Below, piece after piece: positions 28,611 to 36,878 of a DNA stretch of 64,000 nt. The DNA is from Sphingomonadaceae bacterium (lineage in GTDB: Bacteria > Pseudomonadota > Alphaproteobacteria > Sphingomonadales > Sphingomonadaceae): the NCBI GenBank assembly GCA_009926135.1, contig RFPL01000002.1, positions 1-64,000 of the forward strand, written 5' to 3'. The translations under genes were made by a program, and so were the position numbers. The notes under the pieces were generated by a model. It saw only the letters and a list, made by a program, of their open reading frames with translations. It ran no database searches and was not told the DNA's origin. Within the stretch, counting starts at the first letter, position 1. Each line of letters starts with the position of its first letter.

Positions 28611-29060
28611 CTAGCGGACGATTGCGCTGTAGGCGATCCGGCCCTGGCCGCGCGAAGCGGCACGCGGATCGACCCGCCAGCGCACGTGGGTAACGTCTTC
28701 GGGCGTTGCGATCCGGTCGCCGGCGTGCATTGCGCCAAGCTTGCCCCAGCTTCTGCCGCCGTCGATCGAGACTTCCTCATCGCCATTGGCGCTGCCCTGG
28801 TAATAGACCGAGCGGGGCAGGGGATTGGTGACGACGAAGCCGCCATCGCCGCCCAGCTTGTACCAGCGCACGACATAAACCACGCGGTCGCCGCGGCTGA
28901 GTTCGCTGGCTGGTTCGAGCATCCTTCCCGCAGTCGGCGTCACGCGCTCCACGAATGCCGCACTGTCCAGCGTAACAGCTGGATTGGCGGCGGCCGCGGC
29001 GCTGGAGATGGCGGTAAGTGCAAGGCTGGCCAGCCCGACAAGTGCAGTCCGATAGGTCAC
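28611..29060 (-). CDS. Secreted protein of unknown function (beta-rich, DUF11-like)
   Basis: This 149-residue protein starts at a GTG with GGGGGG upstream, giving a clean signal peptide that ends near ISSAAAAANP. The mature part is beta-rich, with the phrases LEPASELSRGDRVVYVVRW, NPLPRSVYYQGSA and SIDGGRSWGKLG. These resemble the conserved-repeat (DUF11) type of extracellular domain, and that resemblance is only tentative. No catalytic motif is visible. The N-terminal frame reaching 29099 is rejected because it lacks a signal peptide start. It is convergent with bkdB and upstream of the tRNA-Asp promoter. Confidence 0.7.
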   Translation of the reverse strand: MTYRTALVGLASLALTAISSAAAAANPAVTLDSAAFVERVTPTAGRMLEPASELSRGDRVVYVVRWYKLGGDGGFVVTNPLPRSVYYQGSANGDEEVSIDGGRSWGKLGAMHAGDRIATPEDVTHVRWRVDPRAASRGQGRIAYSAIVR

Positions 29061-29162
29061 AAATAGCCCCCCGTGGTGTGACCCGGGTTGTTGCAGCAAG
29101 GAGCAAATGAATGGTTAACGCCGCCTTAGCCATAACTCGTGCAAGAAGCCGCGCGAAGGCGG

Positions 29163-29191
29163 TTGACAGCCCCAATCCAAGGCCCTAGTGG
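29163..29191 (+). promoter_or_regulatory. Candidate tRNA-Asp promoter
   Basis: A perfect TTGACA at 29163-29168 is followed after 17 bases by TAGTGG. Initiation about 7 bases later would fall at 29198, exactly where the leader strand of the leader-trailer stem begins. Confidence 0.45.
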
Positions 29192-29211
29192 CGCGGCTCC
29201 CAAGTGGCTGC

Positions 29212-29288
29212 GCGGGTGTAGCTCAGTTGGTTAGAGTGCCGGCCTGTCACGCCGGAGGTCGCGGGTTCGAGCCCCGTCACTCGCGCCA
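29212..29288 (+). tRNA. tRNA-Asp (anticodon GTC)
   Basis: A 77-base cloverleaf with encoded CCA. The acceptor is GCGGGTG/CACTCGC (one G-T pair), the D arm TAGCTCAGTTGGTTAGAG, the anticodon loop CCTGTCACG with GTC, and the T arm GGGTTCGAGCCCC. The discriminator is G. A 10-bp inverted repeat flanks it: the leader 29198-29207 pairs with 29286-29295, which includes the CCA. Confidence 0.97.
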
Positions 29289-29301
29289 CTTGGGAATTTT
29301 T
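29286..29301 (+). terminator. Terminator arm after tRNA-Asp
   Basis: CCACTTGGGA (29286-29295) is complementary to the tRNA leader TCCCAAGTGG (29198-29207) and is followed by TTTTT at 29297-29301. The stem encloses the whole tRNA, so termination would depend on a very large loop or on folding after tRNA formation. Confidence 0.5.
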
Positions 29302-29302
29302 C

Positions 29303-30385
29303 CTAGAAAGCTTCGGAAAAGTCCACGGCTTGATCGCCGGCCGGAAGGCTCACGATCATGCCGTCGTGCGCCAGGCGCAGATTACCCGGATAGACCTTCG
29401 GGGCATCGCCCACGAACAGCCGCTCGATCAGCTTCGCCGGCGGCGCCGGGACCATGTGATACAGCACCAGCGCTTTTGCGCCGGCTTCCTTGGCGGCGCG
29501 CGCGGCATCTTCGGGACTGGCGTGATAGCCGGGGATATCGCCCATGATCTTGGCCTGATCGGTACGCCCGCGCTTGGCGAGCTGCGCCTGCATCGCTCGG
29601 ATCATCTTGGGGTTCAGCGCTTCGTGGAACATCACCTCGGCGCCCTTCGCCGCCTTGACGAAATCGGGGGCGTAAATGGTGTCACCGCTGATTGCGACCG
29701 AGCGGCCCTTGTAGTCGAGCCGGTACCCGAAAGCGGGCTTGATCGGATCATGGATGACCCGGATCGCCGTGATTTTCACGCCGCCCTGGTCATAGACCAC
29801 CTTGCTCGGTTGCCCTTCGGGCAGGTCGATGATCTGCGCCGTGCCGCCAAAGCCACCGGGGCGGGCAACCGCTGCACCGTGGTGCGCGATGCGGTAGCCG
29901 CTGTCGAGCTTGTAGGCCTGCACCAGACCGCCAATCACCTGCTCGGTGCCGGCTGGACCGCTGACGGGCAGCGGCGTGCCGCGCGAACCGGCAATCCAGG
30001 CCTGCAGCAGCAGTTCGCCCAGGCCATCGATATGGTCGGAGTGGAGATGGGTCAGGTAAGCGCCCTGCAGGCGGTCCATCGGGAAGCCCATCCGGCCCAG
30101 CTTGCGGATCGAGCCGGACCCGGCATCGAAAATGAAGCCCTGACGGCCGGCCAGAACGGCCAGGCACGGTCCGGCGCGGTCAGCATCCGGCATGGGCGAG
30201 CCAGAGCCGCAAACATAGACATGGATGCCATCGGGGAGGGCGGCGGAACGATCAACGCCGACATTCCGTTCTATCGCTGTGTCAAATGCCCGTTGTGCCA
30301 ACCGATCGCGTGCTGCGAATAGCCCCACGCCAATCACCAGCAACAGCCCGATCACGCTCAGGCCAACCTTGCGCTTGATGCTCAC
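29303..30385 (-). CDS. Membrane-anchored or secreted metallo-beta-lactamase-fold hydrolase
   Basis: This 360-residue protein begins with an uncleaved anchor or signal peptide (VGLSVIGLLLVIGVGLFAA, about 7-25) and continues with a metallo-beta-lactamase fold. The metal motif is THLHSDHIDG near residue 112-121, with further ligands expected at HDPIKPAFGYRLD, SGDTIYAPD and the late HASPEDAA histidine. The domain order recalls RNase Z/arylsulfatase-like members, but the signal anchor implies a periplasmic hydrolase of an ester or phosphodiester. The substrate is unknown. It starts at GTG and ends just after the tRNA-Asp T tract. It stands alone on the minus strand. Confidence 0.83.
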   Translation of the reverse strand: MSIKRKVGLSVIGLLLVIGVGLFAARDRLAQRAFDTAIERNVGVDRSAALPDGIHVYVCGSGSPMPDADRAGPCLAVLAGRQGFIFDAGSGSIRKLGRMGFPMDRLQGAYLTHLHSDHIDGLGELLLQAWIAGSRGTPLPVSGPAGTEQVIGGLVQAYKLDSGYRIAHHGAAVARPGGFGGTAQIIDLPEGQPSKVVYDQGGVKITAIRVIHDPIKPAFGYRLDYKGRSVAISGDTIYAPDFVKAAKGAEVMFHEALNPKMIRAMQAQLAKRGRTDQAKIMGDIPGYHASPEDAARAAKEAGAKALVLYHMVPAPPAKLIERLFVGDAPKVYPGNLRLAHDGMIVSLPAGDQAVDFSEAF

Positions 30386-30453
30386 CCTGTCTTCTCCCCG
30401 CCACGACCCGGCACTGAGTTGCCCAATGGGCTGGGTTACGGCAAGCGGATATT

Positions 30454-30942
30454 GTGACCATCAGACCCAGCCTTGCAGCGACGCTTGAGGCGCTTGAACC
30501 CGCGATAAATCTAGCGCGGCATCCGTGGTGGATATTGGGCAGCGCAGCGGCTGCGCTGCATGGTGCCGATCTGGATGAAATTCGCGATGTCGACGTCCTG
30601 CTCGACCGCCGCGATTGTCCAGCCGTGTTCGAGCAACTGGACCTTGCGGTTGTGGCTGGGCAGGGGGATGGCCAGTTTAGTTCAGCGGTGTTCCAGCGCT
30701 GGAACCAGGCAGCGCTTCCGGTTGAGCTGTTTGCCGACTTCAAATTGCACAGGGGCGGAGCATGGCATCCGGTGTTGCCGCAAACCCGGATGGCTGCGCA
30801 GGCTGGCGAGGTGACAGTCTACATTCCCGAGCGGAGTGAATTGATCGCGATGCTCCGGCAATTCGGGCGTCCAAAGGACTTGCTGCGGATCGCCGCACTC
30901 AGCCCCAGCGGCCCGTCTCCATCCAGATCAGGAAGCGCCTGA
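30454..30942 (+). CDS. Nucleotidyltransferase-fold protein of unknown function
   Basis: I do not recognise a named family. The 162-residue protein has the core pattern of the minimal nucleotidyltransferase fold: WILGSAAAALHG, then IRDVDVLLD about 12 residues on, giving G-S and D-x-D at about 28-48. A third acidic position may be the glutamate or aspartate in PVELFADFK. AbiEii-like and MNT-type toxins share the fold, but no partner antitoxin gene (HEPN or AbiEi) sits beside it. The GTG start has only a weak ribosome site. Its last 44 bases overlap the convergent DUF2842 gene, and the final segment (SPSGPSPSRSGSA) looks disordered. Confidence 0.65.
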   Translation: MTIRPSLAATLEALEPAINLARHPWWILGSAAAALHGADLDEIRDVDVLLDRRDCPAVFEQLDLAVVAGQGDGQFSSAVFQRWNQAALPVELFADFKLHRGGAWHPVLPQTRMAAQAGEVTVYIPERSELIAMLRQFGRPKDLLRIAALSPSGPSPSRSGSA

Positions 30943-31114
30943 GCGGCAGCAACCAGACCACGCCGAGCAGGATGTAGATCGGAGTCTGAAGCAGCGCGTG
31001 CCATTCGCCGATCAGCGGGGCGATGTAACGCGCGATCAGGAGGCCATAGACCGTCAGCACGGCGAGCAGGCCAAGCAGGCCGATTGGAATTCGCCAGGTC
31101 GGTTCAGTGCGCAT
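30899..31114 (-). CDS. DUF2842 family small membrane protein
   Basis: This 71-residue protein has two predicted membrane helices joined by a short turn and matches the DUF2842 family of Alphaproteobacteria. Conserved-looking features are RIPIGLLGLLAVLTVYGLL, the central APLIGEW turn and the WLLPLRRFLIWMETGRW ending. Function is unknown. Its ATG overlaps the stop of the 5-formyl-THF cyclo-ligase gene as ATGA, so it is probably translated with it. Its 3' end overlaps the convergent nucleotidyltransferase-fold gene by 44 bases. Confidence 0.82.
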   Translation of the reverse strand: MRTEPTWRIPIGLLGLLAVLTVYGLLIARYIAPLIGEWHALLQTPIYILLGVVWLLPLRRFLIWMETGRWG

Positions 31115-31686
31115 CAGAAAGGTCCGTACAGGCGAGTGGGGGTAATGATGGCGTCCAGCGCGCGGTCATGGGGTTCGGTCGGCAGGTCATCGACCAACTG
31201 GCAATCCCAGGCCAGGCCAATGGCAAGGTGCGGCGGATGCGCGGCCAGCCAGCGATCGTAATGCCCTGCTCCCAGTCCCAGTCGCCCACCGCGATCGGAA
31301 AAGCCCACCAGGGGACAAAAAACGACGTCTGGGGTCAATGCCGGGCTGTCAGCCGCGGGCTGGCGCGATTTGAACGGATCGGCTTCCAGCAGGTCATCGA
31401 CAAAGGGATTGGTCCATTCGCGGAATGCCATGGGGGCAGTGCGATGGGCAAACCAGGGCAGCGCGATCTTGTGGCCCCGCTCGAAGAACCAGCGCGCGTA
31501 GTGACCTGCCGGAGCTTCGGCCGGCATCTCGTGATAAAGACCGATCACGGCGCTTTCGGGGATCAGCCGGACAATGGCTTCGGGTGGCCGCCGGAACAGC
31601 AAGCCAAGCTGCATGGCCGGGATGGCGGCAACGTGGGCGCGGCGGCGGTTCCTCAGTTCGGTGCGCAGCACCTGCTTGTCGATCAC
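31114..31686 (-). CDS. ygfA: 5-formyltetrahydrofolate cyclo-ligase
   Basis: This enzyme converts 5-formyl-THF plus ATP to 5,10-methenyl-THF. From the GTG at 31686 it has 190 residues, the usual length. Signatures are KQVLRTELRNRR at the N-terminus and LVGFSDRGGRLGLGAGHYDRWL near 130-150, the ATP and substrate loop, with AWDCQLVDDLPTEPHD afterwards. A longer frame reaches 31758, but that extension is unconserved and runs through the 6S RNA candidate; GGAG sits 7 bases before the chosen GTG. The gene follows zapA and the 6S RNA, as in many proteobacteria. Confidence 0.9.
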   Translation of the reverse strand: MIDKQVLRTELRNRRRAHVAAIPAMQLGLLFRRPPEAIVRLIPESAVIGLYHEMPAEAPAGHYARWFFERGHKIALPWFAHRTAPMAFREWTNPFVDDLLEADPFKSRQPAADSPALTPDVVFCPLVGFSDRGGRLGLGAGHYDRWLAAHPPHLAIGLAWDCQLVDDLPTEPHDRALDAIITPTRLYGPF

Positions 31687-31710
31687 GCTCTGCTCCGCGC
31701 AGGAAAAGGT

Positions 31711-31880
31711 GACGGGACCACCATGGGCCGTTGCCAGGAAATCCTCTGACGCGTTCACGTCAGGTGGGGACCATATGTGCCTGACCTCTATGCGAAATAG
31801 CGGCCAGACCAGGGACAGCCCCCATGGATTTGCTTATAGCCTCAGGGATTTTCAAAGGCTCGCACCGGGCAGTACCCGTC
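31711..31880 (-). ncRNA. ssrS: 6S RNA candidate
   Basis: Three lines of evidence agree. First, position: it lies between zapA and 5-formyl-THF cyclo-ligase, the standard 6S site. Second, structure: the ends close a stem, GACGGG-t-ACTGCC (from 31880) with GGTGGT-CCCGTC (31722-31711), enclosing long imperfect hairpins such as CTGACG/CGTCAG. Third, the interior GGGCTGTCCCTGG and GCCGCTATTTCGCATA recall Escherichia coli 6S sequence around GGGCCAGTCCCC and GCCGATATTTCATA. A well-spaced promoter directs initiation at its 5' end. About 170 bases is a normal size. 6S RNA binds sigma-70 RNA polymerase and mimics an open promoter. Ends are inferred. Confidence 0.7.
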
Positions 31881-31886
31881 GCCGCC

Positions 31887-31915
31887 TAGATAGGGATGAT
31901 CAGCTCAACCCTCAA
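31887..31915 (-). promoter_or_regulatory. Promoter of the 6S RNA candidate
   Basis: On the minus strand TTGAGG (31915-31910) is followed by a 17-base spacer and TATCTA (31892-31887). Initiation 6-7 bases later is at about 31880, the base of the closing stem. The -35 lies inside the 3' end of zapA. Confidence 0.6.
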
Positions 31916-32210
31916 GGCCCGATGCGCAGGCTTCGAGTTTTGCGGCGATTGCTTCGAGCCGCTCGGCCTGACTGTCGTCGAATGCGGGTGCGGATGCCGG
32001 CATGCGTGGAGCGGTCTTTGCCTCGTGCACCTCGTCCGCCAGCAACAGGGCGGCGAACAGCAGTTGCCGGGTCTCGTTGGTGCCGGCCGCCCCCATCGAC
32101 TGGATCTTGTCGTCAATGATCTGGCCCAGGCTGGCGACGTGGGCTTCCTCGCCCGAGGCGCAAGCGACCGTGTAATTGCGGCCGCCAATGGTCAGGGTCA
32201 CGTTGCTCAT
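31905..32210 (-). CDS. zapA: Cell division protein ZapA
   Basis: ZapA binds FtsZ and stabilises the Z ring. The 101-residue protein has the N-terminal strand NVTLTIGGRNYTVACASGEE characteristic of ZapA, then LGQIIDDKI and a long amphipathic helix containing RQLLFAALLLADEVHEA. The C-terminus is a coiled coil (ERLEAIAAKLEACA). Length is normal. Its ATG overlaps the stop of the upstream coiled-coil gene by four bases. The 6S promoter overlaps its 3' end. Confidence 0.92.
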   Translation of the reverse strand: MSNVTLTIGGRNYTVACASGEEAHVASLGQIIDDKIQSMGAAGTNETRQLLFAALLLADEVHEAKTAPRMPASAPAFDDSQAERLEAIAAKLEACASGLEG

Positions 32211-32410
32211 GCCTGCGCCCCTTCGATCAACTGGTCGAGCTCGGCGAGGGAATCCGTTACAGCTGCACGCAGTTTTTCGTGGCGCGTCAGCAGGTCGGTC
32301 AGTTCTTCCGAACCTGCCGAATTGCTCGCCCCCTGGCGCGTAGCGGCCTGAATCCGCTCAAGCGCCGCCTCAATCCGCGCCAGCGCGCGGCTGCTGCGTT
32401 CCCCGTTCAT
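32207..32410 (-). CDS. Small coiled-coil protein upstream of zapA
   Basis: This 67-residue protein is almost entirely helical and heptad-rich: SRALARIEAALERIQAATRQ, then ELTDLLTRHEKLRAAVTDSLAELDQLI. There is no membrane segment or cysteine. A short coiled-coil gene directly upstream of zapA is common in Alphaproteobacteria and is often left as hypothetical; a role with ZapA, analogous to ZapB in Escherichia coli, is an inference from position and shape only. It starts at ATG and overlaps zapA by four bases. Confidence 0.75.
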   Translation of the reverse strand: MNGERSSRALARIEAALERIQAATRQGASNSAGSEELTDLLTRHEKLRAAVTDSLAELDQLIEGAQA

Positions 32411-32580
32411 GGTTAAGGGCTAGCCCAATTGATTGTGCGCGCAAAGAGCGCGGGCCAAGCTTTCCCACCATTTGCAATGAACAAGGGGTGACCCGTGCTT
32501 GACGGGGCGGGGTGCCTCCGCAAAGGAAGCCGGACATCGAATCGGTGGCCTAATCCTGCCCTTTTCGGGAGAGCCCAAGC

Positions 32581-34551
32581 ATGACACTCGACCCGTCCCG
32601 CCTCGCGCCCATGGCCAATGCCATCCGCGCGCTTTCGATGGACGCGGTCCAGGCCGCAAATTCGGGCCATCCCGGGATGCCGATGGGCATGGCCGATGTG
32701 GCGACCGTGCTTTACTCGCAGTTCCTGAAGTTCGACCCCGCAGCGCCCAAGTGGCCTGACCGTGACCGGTTCGTGCTCTCGGCCGGCCACGGGTCGATGC
32801 TGATTTACTCGCTGCTGCATCTGACCGGCTATGCCGCGCCGACGATGGCTGACATCCGCAACTTCCGCCAGTTGCACAGCCCCTGCGCCGGGCACCCGGA
32901 AAACATCGAACTGGACGGCGTGGAATGCACCACCGGTCCGCTGGGCCAGGGTCTGGCGATGGCAGTCGGCATGGCGATTGCCGAACGGCACCTCAACGCC
33001 ACCTTCGGCGATGGCCTGGTCGATCACAACACCTGGGTGATTGCCGGTGACGGCTGCCTGATGGAAGGCGTCAACCACGAAGCGATTGGCCTCGCCGGCC
33101 ACCTCAAGCTAGGCCGCCTCAACGTGCTGTGGGACGACAACCGGATCACTATCGATGGCGATACCGATCTTTCGACCAGCGAAGACATTGCCGCGCGCTA
33201 TGTCGCGACTGGCTGGCACGTGACTTCGTGCGATGGACACGATCACGCCGATATCGCCCGCGCCCTCGCTGAGGCTGCCGCCGATCCGCGCCCGTCGCTG
33301 GTTGCCTGCCGCACCGTGATCGGCAAGGGCGCACCCAACAAGCAGGGTAGCCACAACGTCCACGGCAGCCCGCTGGGCGCCGACGAAGTTGCCGCAACGC
33401 GCGAAGCACTGGGCTGGACTGCAGCCCCCTTCGAAGTCCCGGCAGAGATCCTGGCGGACTGGCGCTCGCTGGGTTCCAAGGGGGCTGCAGCCCGCGCCGA
33501 ATGGGAAAAGCGGATCGCGGCCGACCCGCAGGGCAAGGAATTCGCCCGCAGGATGGCCGGCAAGCTGCCCGAGATGGACGATGCCAATGCGGCCTTCGCC
33601 GCCTGGCTCGGCCAGTCGCAAAAGGTCGCCACGCGCAAGGCTTCGGAAATGGCGCTTGAAGTGCTAACCGCGGCCGTGCCGGAAACGGTCGGTGGTTCGG
33701 CCGACCTGACCGGATCCAACAACACCAAGACCAAATCGACCGGGCCGCTGACCGCTGCAGACTATGCGGGGCGCTACCTCTATTACGGCATCCGTGAATT
33801 CGGCATGGCCACGGCGATGAATGGCATGGCGCTGCATGGCGGGGTGATCCCTTATGGCGGCACCTTCCTGGTCTTCTCCGACTATTGCCGCAATGCGATC
33901 CGCCTCTCCGCCCTGCAGCAGCAGCGGGTGGTCTATGTGCTGACCCATGACAGTATTGGTCTGGGTGAAGATGGCCCGACCCACCAGCCGGTCGAGCACG
34001 TGATGAGCCTGCGCCTCATTCCCAATCTCAATGTCTTCCGCCCGGCGGACATTATCGAGACGGCGGAATGCTGGAACATCGCCCTGCAGAGCACCGCTAC
34101 GCCGTCAGTCCTGGCACTGACCCGCCAGAACCTGCCGCAACTGCGCTCTGACGGTGAGATGCTGAGCGCCAAGGGGGGCTATCGCCTTCGCGCCGCTGAT
34201 GCCGACCGCAAGGTGGTGCTGGTTGCAACGGGCTCCGAAGTGGAACTGGCCTGCAACGTGCGCGATGCGCTAGAGGCCAAGGGCATTGGCGCCGATGTCG
34301 TTTCGATGCCCTGCATGGAACTGTTCGATGCACAGGATGCCGCTTACAAGGCCGATCTCCTACCAGCCGATGCCTTGCTGGTCTCGATCGAGGCCGGTGT
34401 TACCTGGGGCTGGCAGAAATATGTCGGCAACGGCCTGACCATTGGCATCGACAGCTTTGGTGCCTCGGCCCCGGCCGAAGTCCTGTTCCCGCATTTCGGC
34501 TTCTCGGTTGAAGCCATTGTTCCCAAAATCGAAGCCAGTCTGGCTGCTTAG
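32581..34551 (+). CDS. tkt: Transketolase
   Basis: Transketolase transfers two-carbon units between sugar phosphates in the pentose phosphate pathway. The 656-residue protein has ANSGHPGMPMGMAD near 22-35, the ThDP motif from GDGCLMEG to WDDNRITIDGDT, then the pyrimidine domain (FMS-like stretch REFGMATAMNGMALHGG) and THDSIGLGEDGPTHQPVEH. Length matches family. GGGAG precedes the ATG. The upstream 170-base gap from the zapA unit holds no gene that I can see. It leads the tkt-gap-pgk-fba cluster. Confidence 0.97.
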   Translation: MTLDPSRLAPMANAIRALSMDAVQAANSGHPGMPMGMADVATVLYSQFLKFDPAAPKWPDRDRFVLSAGHGSMLIYSLLHLTGYAAPTMADIRNFRQLHSPCAGHPENIELDGVECTTGPLGQGLAMAVGMAIAERHLNATFGDGLVDHNTWVIAGDGCLMEGVNHEAIGLAGHLKLGRLNVLWDDNRITIDGDTDLSTSEDIAARYVATGWHVTSCDGHDHADIARALAEAAADPRPSLVACRTVIGKGAPNKQGSHNVHGSPLGADEVAATREALGWTAAPFEVPAEILADWRSLGSKGAAARAEWEKRIAADPQGKEFARRMAGKLPEMDDANAAFAAWLGQSQKVATRKASEMALEVLTAAVPETVGGSADLTGSNNTKTKSTGPLTAADYAGRYLYYGIREFGMATAMNGMALHGGVIPYGGTFLVFSDYCRNAIRLSALQQQRVVYVLTHDSIGLGEDGPTHQPVEHVMSLRLIPNLNVFRPADIIETAECWNIALQSTATPSVLALTRQNLPQLRSDGEMLSAKGGYRLRAADADRKVVLVATGSEVELACNVRDALEAKGIGADVVSMPCMELFDAQDAAYKADLLPADALLVSIEAGVTWGWQKYVGNGLTIGIDSFGASAPAEVLFPHFGFSVEAIVPKIEASLAA

Positions 34552-34566
34552 AAGGAGTTCTTCACA

Positions 34567-35574
34567 ATGGCGATCAAGGTTGCGATCAACGGTTTCGGGC
34601 GCATCGGGCGCAATGTGGCACGCGCGATCATCGAGCGTGGCGATCACGATCTCGAGCTGGTCTCGATCAACGATCTCGCTTCGCCCAAGGCCAATGCCAT
34701 GCTGTTCCAGCGCGATAGCGTTCACGGTGCCTTCCCCGGCACGGTCGAGGTCGATGGCAATGACCTGGTGATTAATGGCAAGCGCATCCACGTGACCGCC
34801 GAACGCGATCCCGCCAATCTGCCGCACGGCGCGCAGGGCATCGACATCGTGCTCGAATGCACCGGCTTCTTCACCGACCGTGCCTCTTGCGAAAAGCACC
34901 TCTCGGCTGGCGCCAAGAAGGTCCTGATCTCGGCCCCGGGCAAGAACGTCGACCTTACCGTCGTTTTCGGCGTCAACCACGACAAGCTGGAAGCCGGTCA
35001 CACCATCGTTTCCAACGCTTCGTGCACCACCAACTGCCTGGCCCCCTTCGCCAAGGTACTGAACGACGCGATCGGGATCGAGCGCGGCCTGATGACCACT
35101 GTCCACGCCTATACCAACGACCAGAAGATCCTCGACCAGATCCACGAGGATCCGCGCCGCGCCCGCGCTGCGGCGATGTCGATGATCCCGACCACCACCG
35201 GTGCCGCCCGGGCCGTGGGCGAAGTGCTGCCCGAACTGAAGGGCAAGCTCGATGGTTCTGCGATCCGCGTGCCGACCCCGAATGTCTCGGTGGTTGACCT
35301 GACCTTCCAGCCCAAGCGCGACACCACCAAGGATGAGGTCAACGCCCTGCTGAAGGCCGCGGCTGAAGGCCCGCTCAAGGGCGTGCTGGGCTATTCGGAC
35401 GAGCCTTTGGTCTCGATCGACTACAACCACTGCCCGAACAGCAGCACGATCGACAGCCTGGAAACCTCGGTGATCGATGGCAAGCTGGTGCGCGTGCTGA
35501 GCTGGTATGACAACGAATGGGGCTTTTCCAACCGCATGGTCGATACGGCCGGCGCGATGGGCAAGCTGCTCTAA
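34567..35574 (+). CDS. gap: Glyceraldehyde-3-phosphate dehydrogenase (type I)
   Basis: GAPDH oxidises and phosphorylates glyceraldehyde-3-phosphate with NAD(P). The 335-residue protein begins [15 protein letters not shown] and carries the catalytic Cys153 in [12 protein letters not shown], with [13 protein letters not shown] near the C-terminus. The ribosome site AAGGAG is strong. It follows tkt by 15 bases and precedes pgk by 12, so operonic. The cofactor-specific loop reads [11 protein letters not shown]; the aspartate at about 36 favours NAD. Confidence 0.97.
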   Translation: MAIKVAINGFGRIGRNVARAIIERGDHDLELVSINDLASPKANAMLFQRDSVHGAFPGTVEVDGNDLVINGKRIHVTAERDPANLPHGAQGIDIVLECTGFFTDRASCEKHLSAGAKKVLISAPGKNVDLTVVFGVNHDKLEAGHTIVSNASCTTNCLAPFAKVLNDAIGIERGLMTTVHAYTNDQKILDQIHEDPRRARAAAMSMIPTTTGAARAVGEVLPELKGKLDGSAIRVPTPNVSVVDLTFQPKRDTTKDEVNALLKAAAEGPLKGVLGYSDEPLVSIDYNHCPNSSTIDSLETSVIDGKLVRVLSWYDNEWGFSNRMVDTAGAMGKLL

Positions 35575-35586
35575 GGATCGGATAAG

Positions 35587-36789
35587 ATGGCCAGGTTCCG
35601 CACGCTTGACGATCTGGGTGATCTGACCGGCAAGGTCGCGCTGGTGCGCGTCGACCTCAACCTGCCGATGCAGGACGGCTCGGTCACTGACGATACGCGC
35701 GTGCGGGCCGCCGCCCCGACGATCCTGGAACTGGCCGCCAAGGGTGCCAAGGTCCTGCTACTCGCTCACTTCGGCCGCCCGAAGGGTGAGCGGGTCTCTA
35801 CCATGTCCGTCTCGATGACGCTTGATGCGGTTCAGGCTGTGCTGGGCAAGGAAGTGATGTTCGTGCCCGAGATCGCCGGGCCGGTGGTCGCGCAGTCGGT
35901 CGGTATCCTGCGCCCCGGCGATATCGCGCTGCTGGAGAACACCCGGTTCTGGAAGGGCGAGGAAAAGAACGATCCCGAACTCGCCAAGGCAATTGCGGCT
36001 AATGGCGATATCTACGTCAATGATGCTTTCTCTGCCGCGCACCGCGCCCATGCCAGCACTGAGGGTCTGGCCCACCTGTTGCCGGCCTATGCCGGCCGGT
36101 CGATGGAAGCGGAACTCAAGGCGCTTGATGCCGCGCTAGGTACACCGGAGCGCCCTGTCGCGGCCGTGGTAGGCGGGGCCAAGGTGTCCTCGAAGCTCGA
36201 TGTGCTGACTCATTTGGTGACACAGGTCGATCATCTGATCATCGGCGGCGGGATGGCCAATACCTTCCTTGCGGCGCGCGGCGTCAACGTCGGCAAGTCG
36301 CTGTGCGAGCATGAGCTGGCCGCCACTTGCGAGCAGATCCTTGAGGCTGCCGACAAGGCCGGCTGCACCGTTCACCTGCCTTATGACGTGGTGGTTGCGA
36401 AGGAATTCGCCGCCAACCCGGCGTCCTTGCGCACCTGCAATGTCCACGAAGTGGCAGCTGACGAGATGATCCTCGATGTCGGCCCGCAGGCGGTCGAAGC
36501 GCTTGCCGATGTCCTCAAGACCTGCCGCACGCTGGTCTGGAACGGGCCGCTCGGGGCCTTCGAGATTTCCCCGTTCGATGCCGCGACCGTCGCGCTTGCG
36601 CGCAGCGCTGCTGCGCTCAGCAAGGAAGGTGTCCTTACCTCGGTTGCAGGCGGAGGGGACACGGTCGCCGCGTTGAACCACGCTGGGGTGGCGGACGACT
36701 TCACCTATATTTCCACTGCCGGCGGCGCCTTCCTGGAATGGATGGAAGGCAAGGAACTGCCGGGTGTGAAAGCGCTCGAACTAGCCTGA
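35587..36789 (+). CDS. pgk: Phosphoglycerate kinase
   Basis: Pgk makes ATP from 1,3-bisphosphoglycerate. The 400-residue protein has [46 protein letters not shown] and [15 protein letters not shown]. The C-terminal GGGDTVAAL nucleotide loop is present ([13 protein letters not shown]). Length is standard. It starts at ATG with GGATCGGATAAG upstream and lies in the gap-pgk-fba series. Confidence 0.97.
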   Translation: MARFRTLDDLGDLTGKVALVRVDLNLPMQDGSVTDDTRVRAAAPTILELAAKGAKVLLLAHFGRPKGERVSTMSVSMTLDAVQAVLGKEVMFVPEIAGPVVAQSVGILRPGDIALLENTRFWKGEEKNDPELAKAIAANGDIYVNDAFSAAHRAHASTEGLAHLLPAYAGRSMEAELKALDAALGTPERPVAAVVGGAKVSSKLDVLTHLVTQVDHLIIGGGMANTFLAARGVNVGKSLCEHELAATCEQILEAADKAGCTVHLPYDVVVAKEFAANPASLRTCNVHEVAADEMILDVGPQAVEALADVLKTCRTLVWNGPLGAFEISPFDAATVALARSAAALSKEGVLTSVAGGGDTVAALNHAGVADDFTYISTAGGAFLEWMEGKELPGVKALELA

Positions 36790-36878
36790 CAGCAATAGAA
36801 TTAGCGCGCTTGCGGCCTATCCGCAGGCTCGCTATGGGCCGCCGCAGCATACGTATGCACAGCATAGGGACCAAGAGC

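Noticed and set aside
30454..30942. Toxin-antitoxin operon based on the nucleotidyltransferase-fold gene
   Set aside because: No HEPN, AbiEi or small antitoxin gene lies next to it on the same strand.
31687..31758. N-terminal extension of 5-formyl-THF cyclo-ligase
   Set aside because: It overlaps the 6S RNA candidate; the GTG at 31686 has a proper ribosome site and family-like start.
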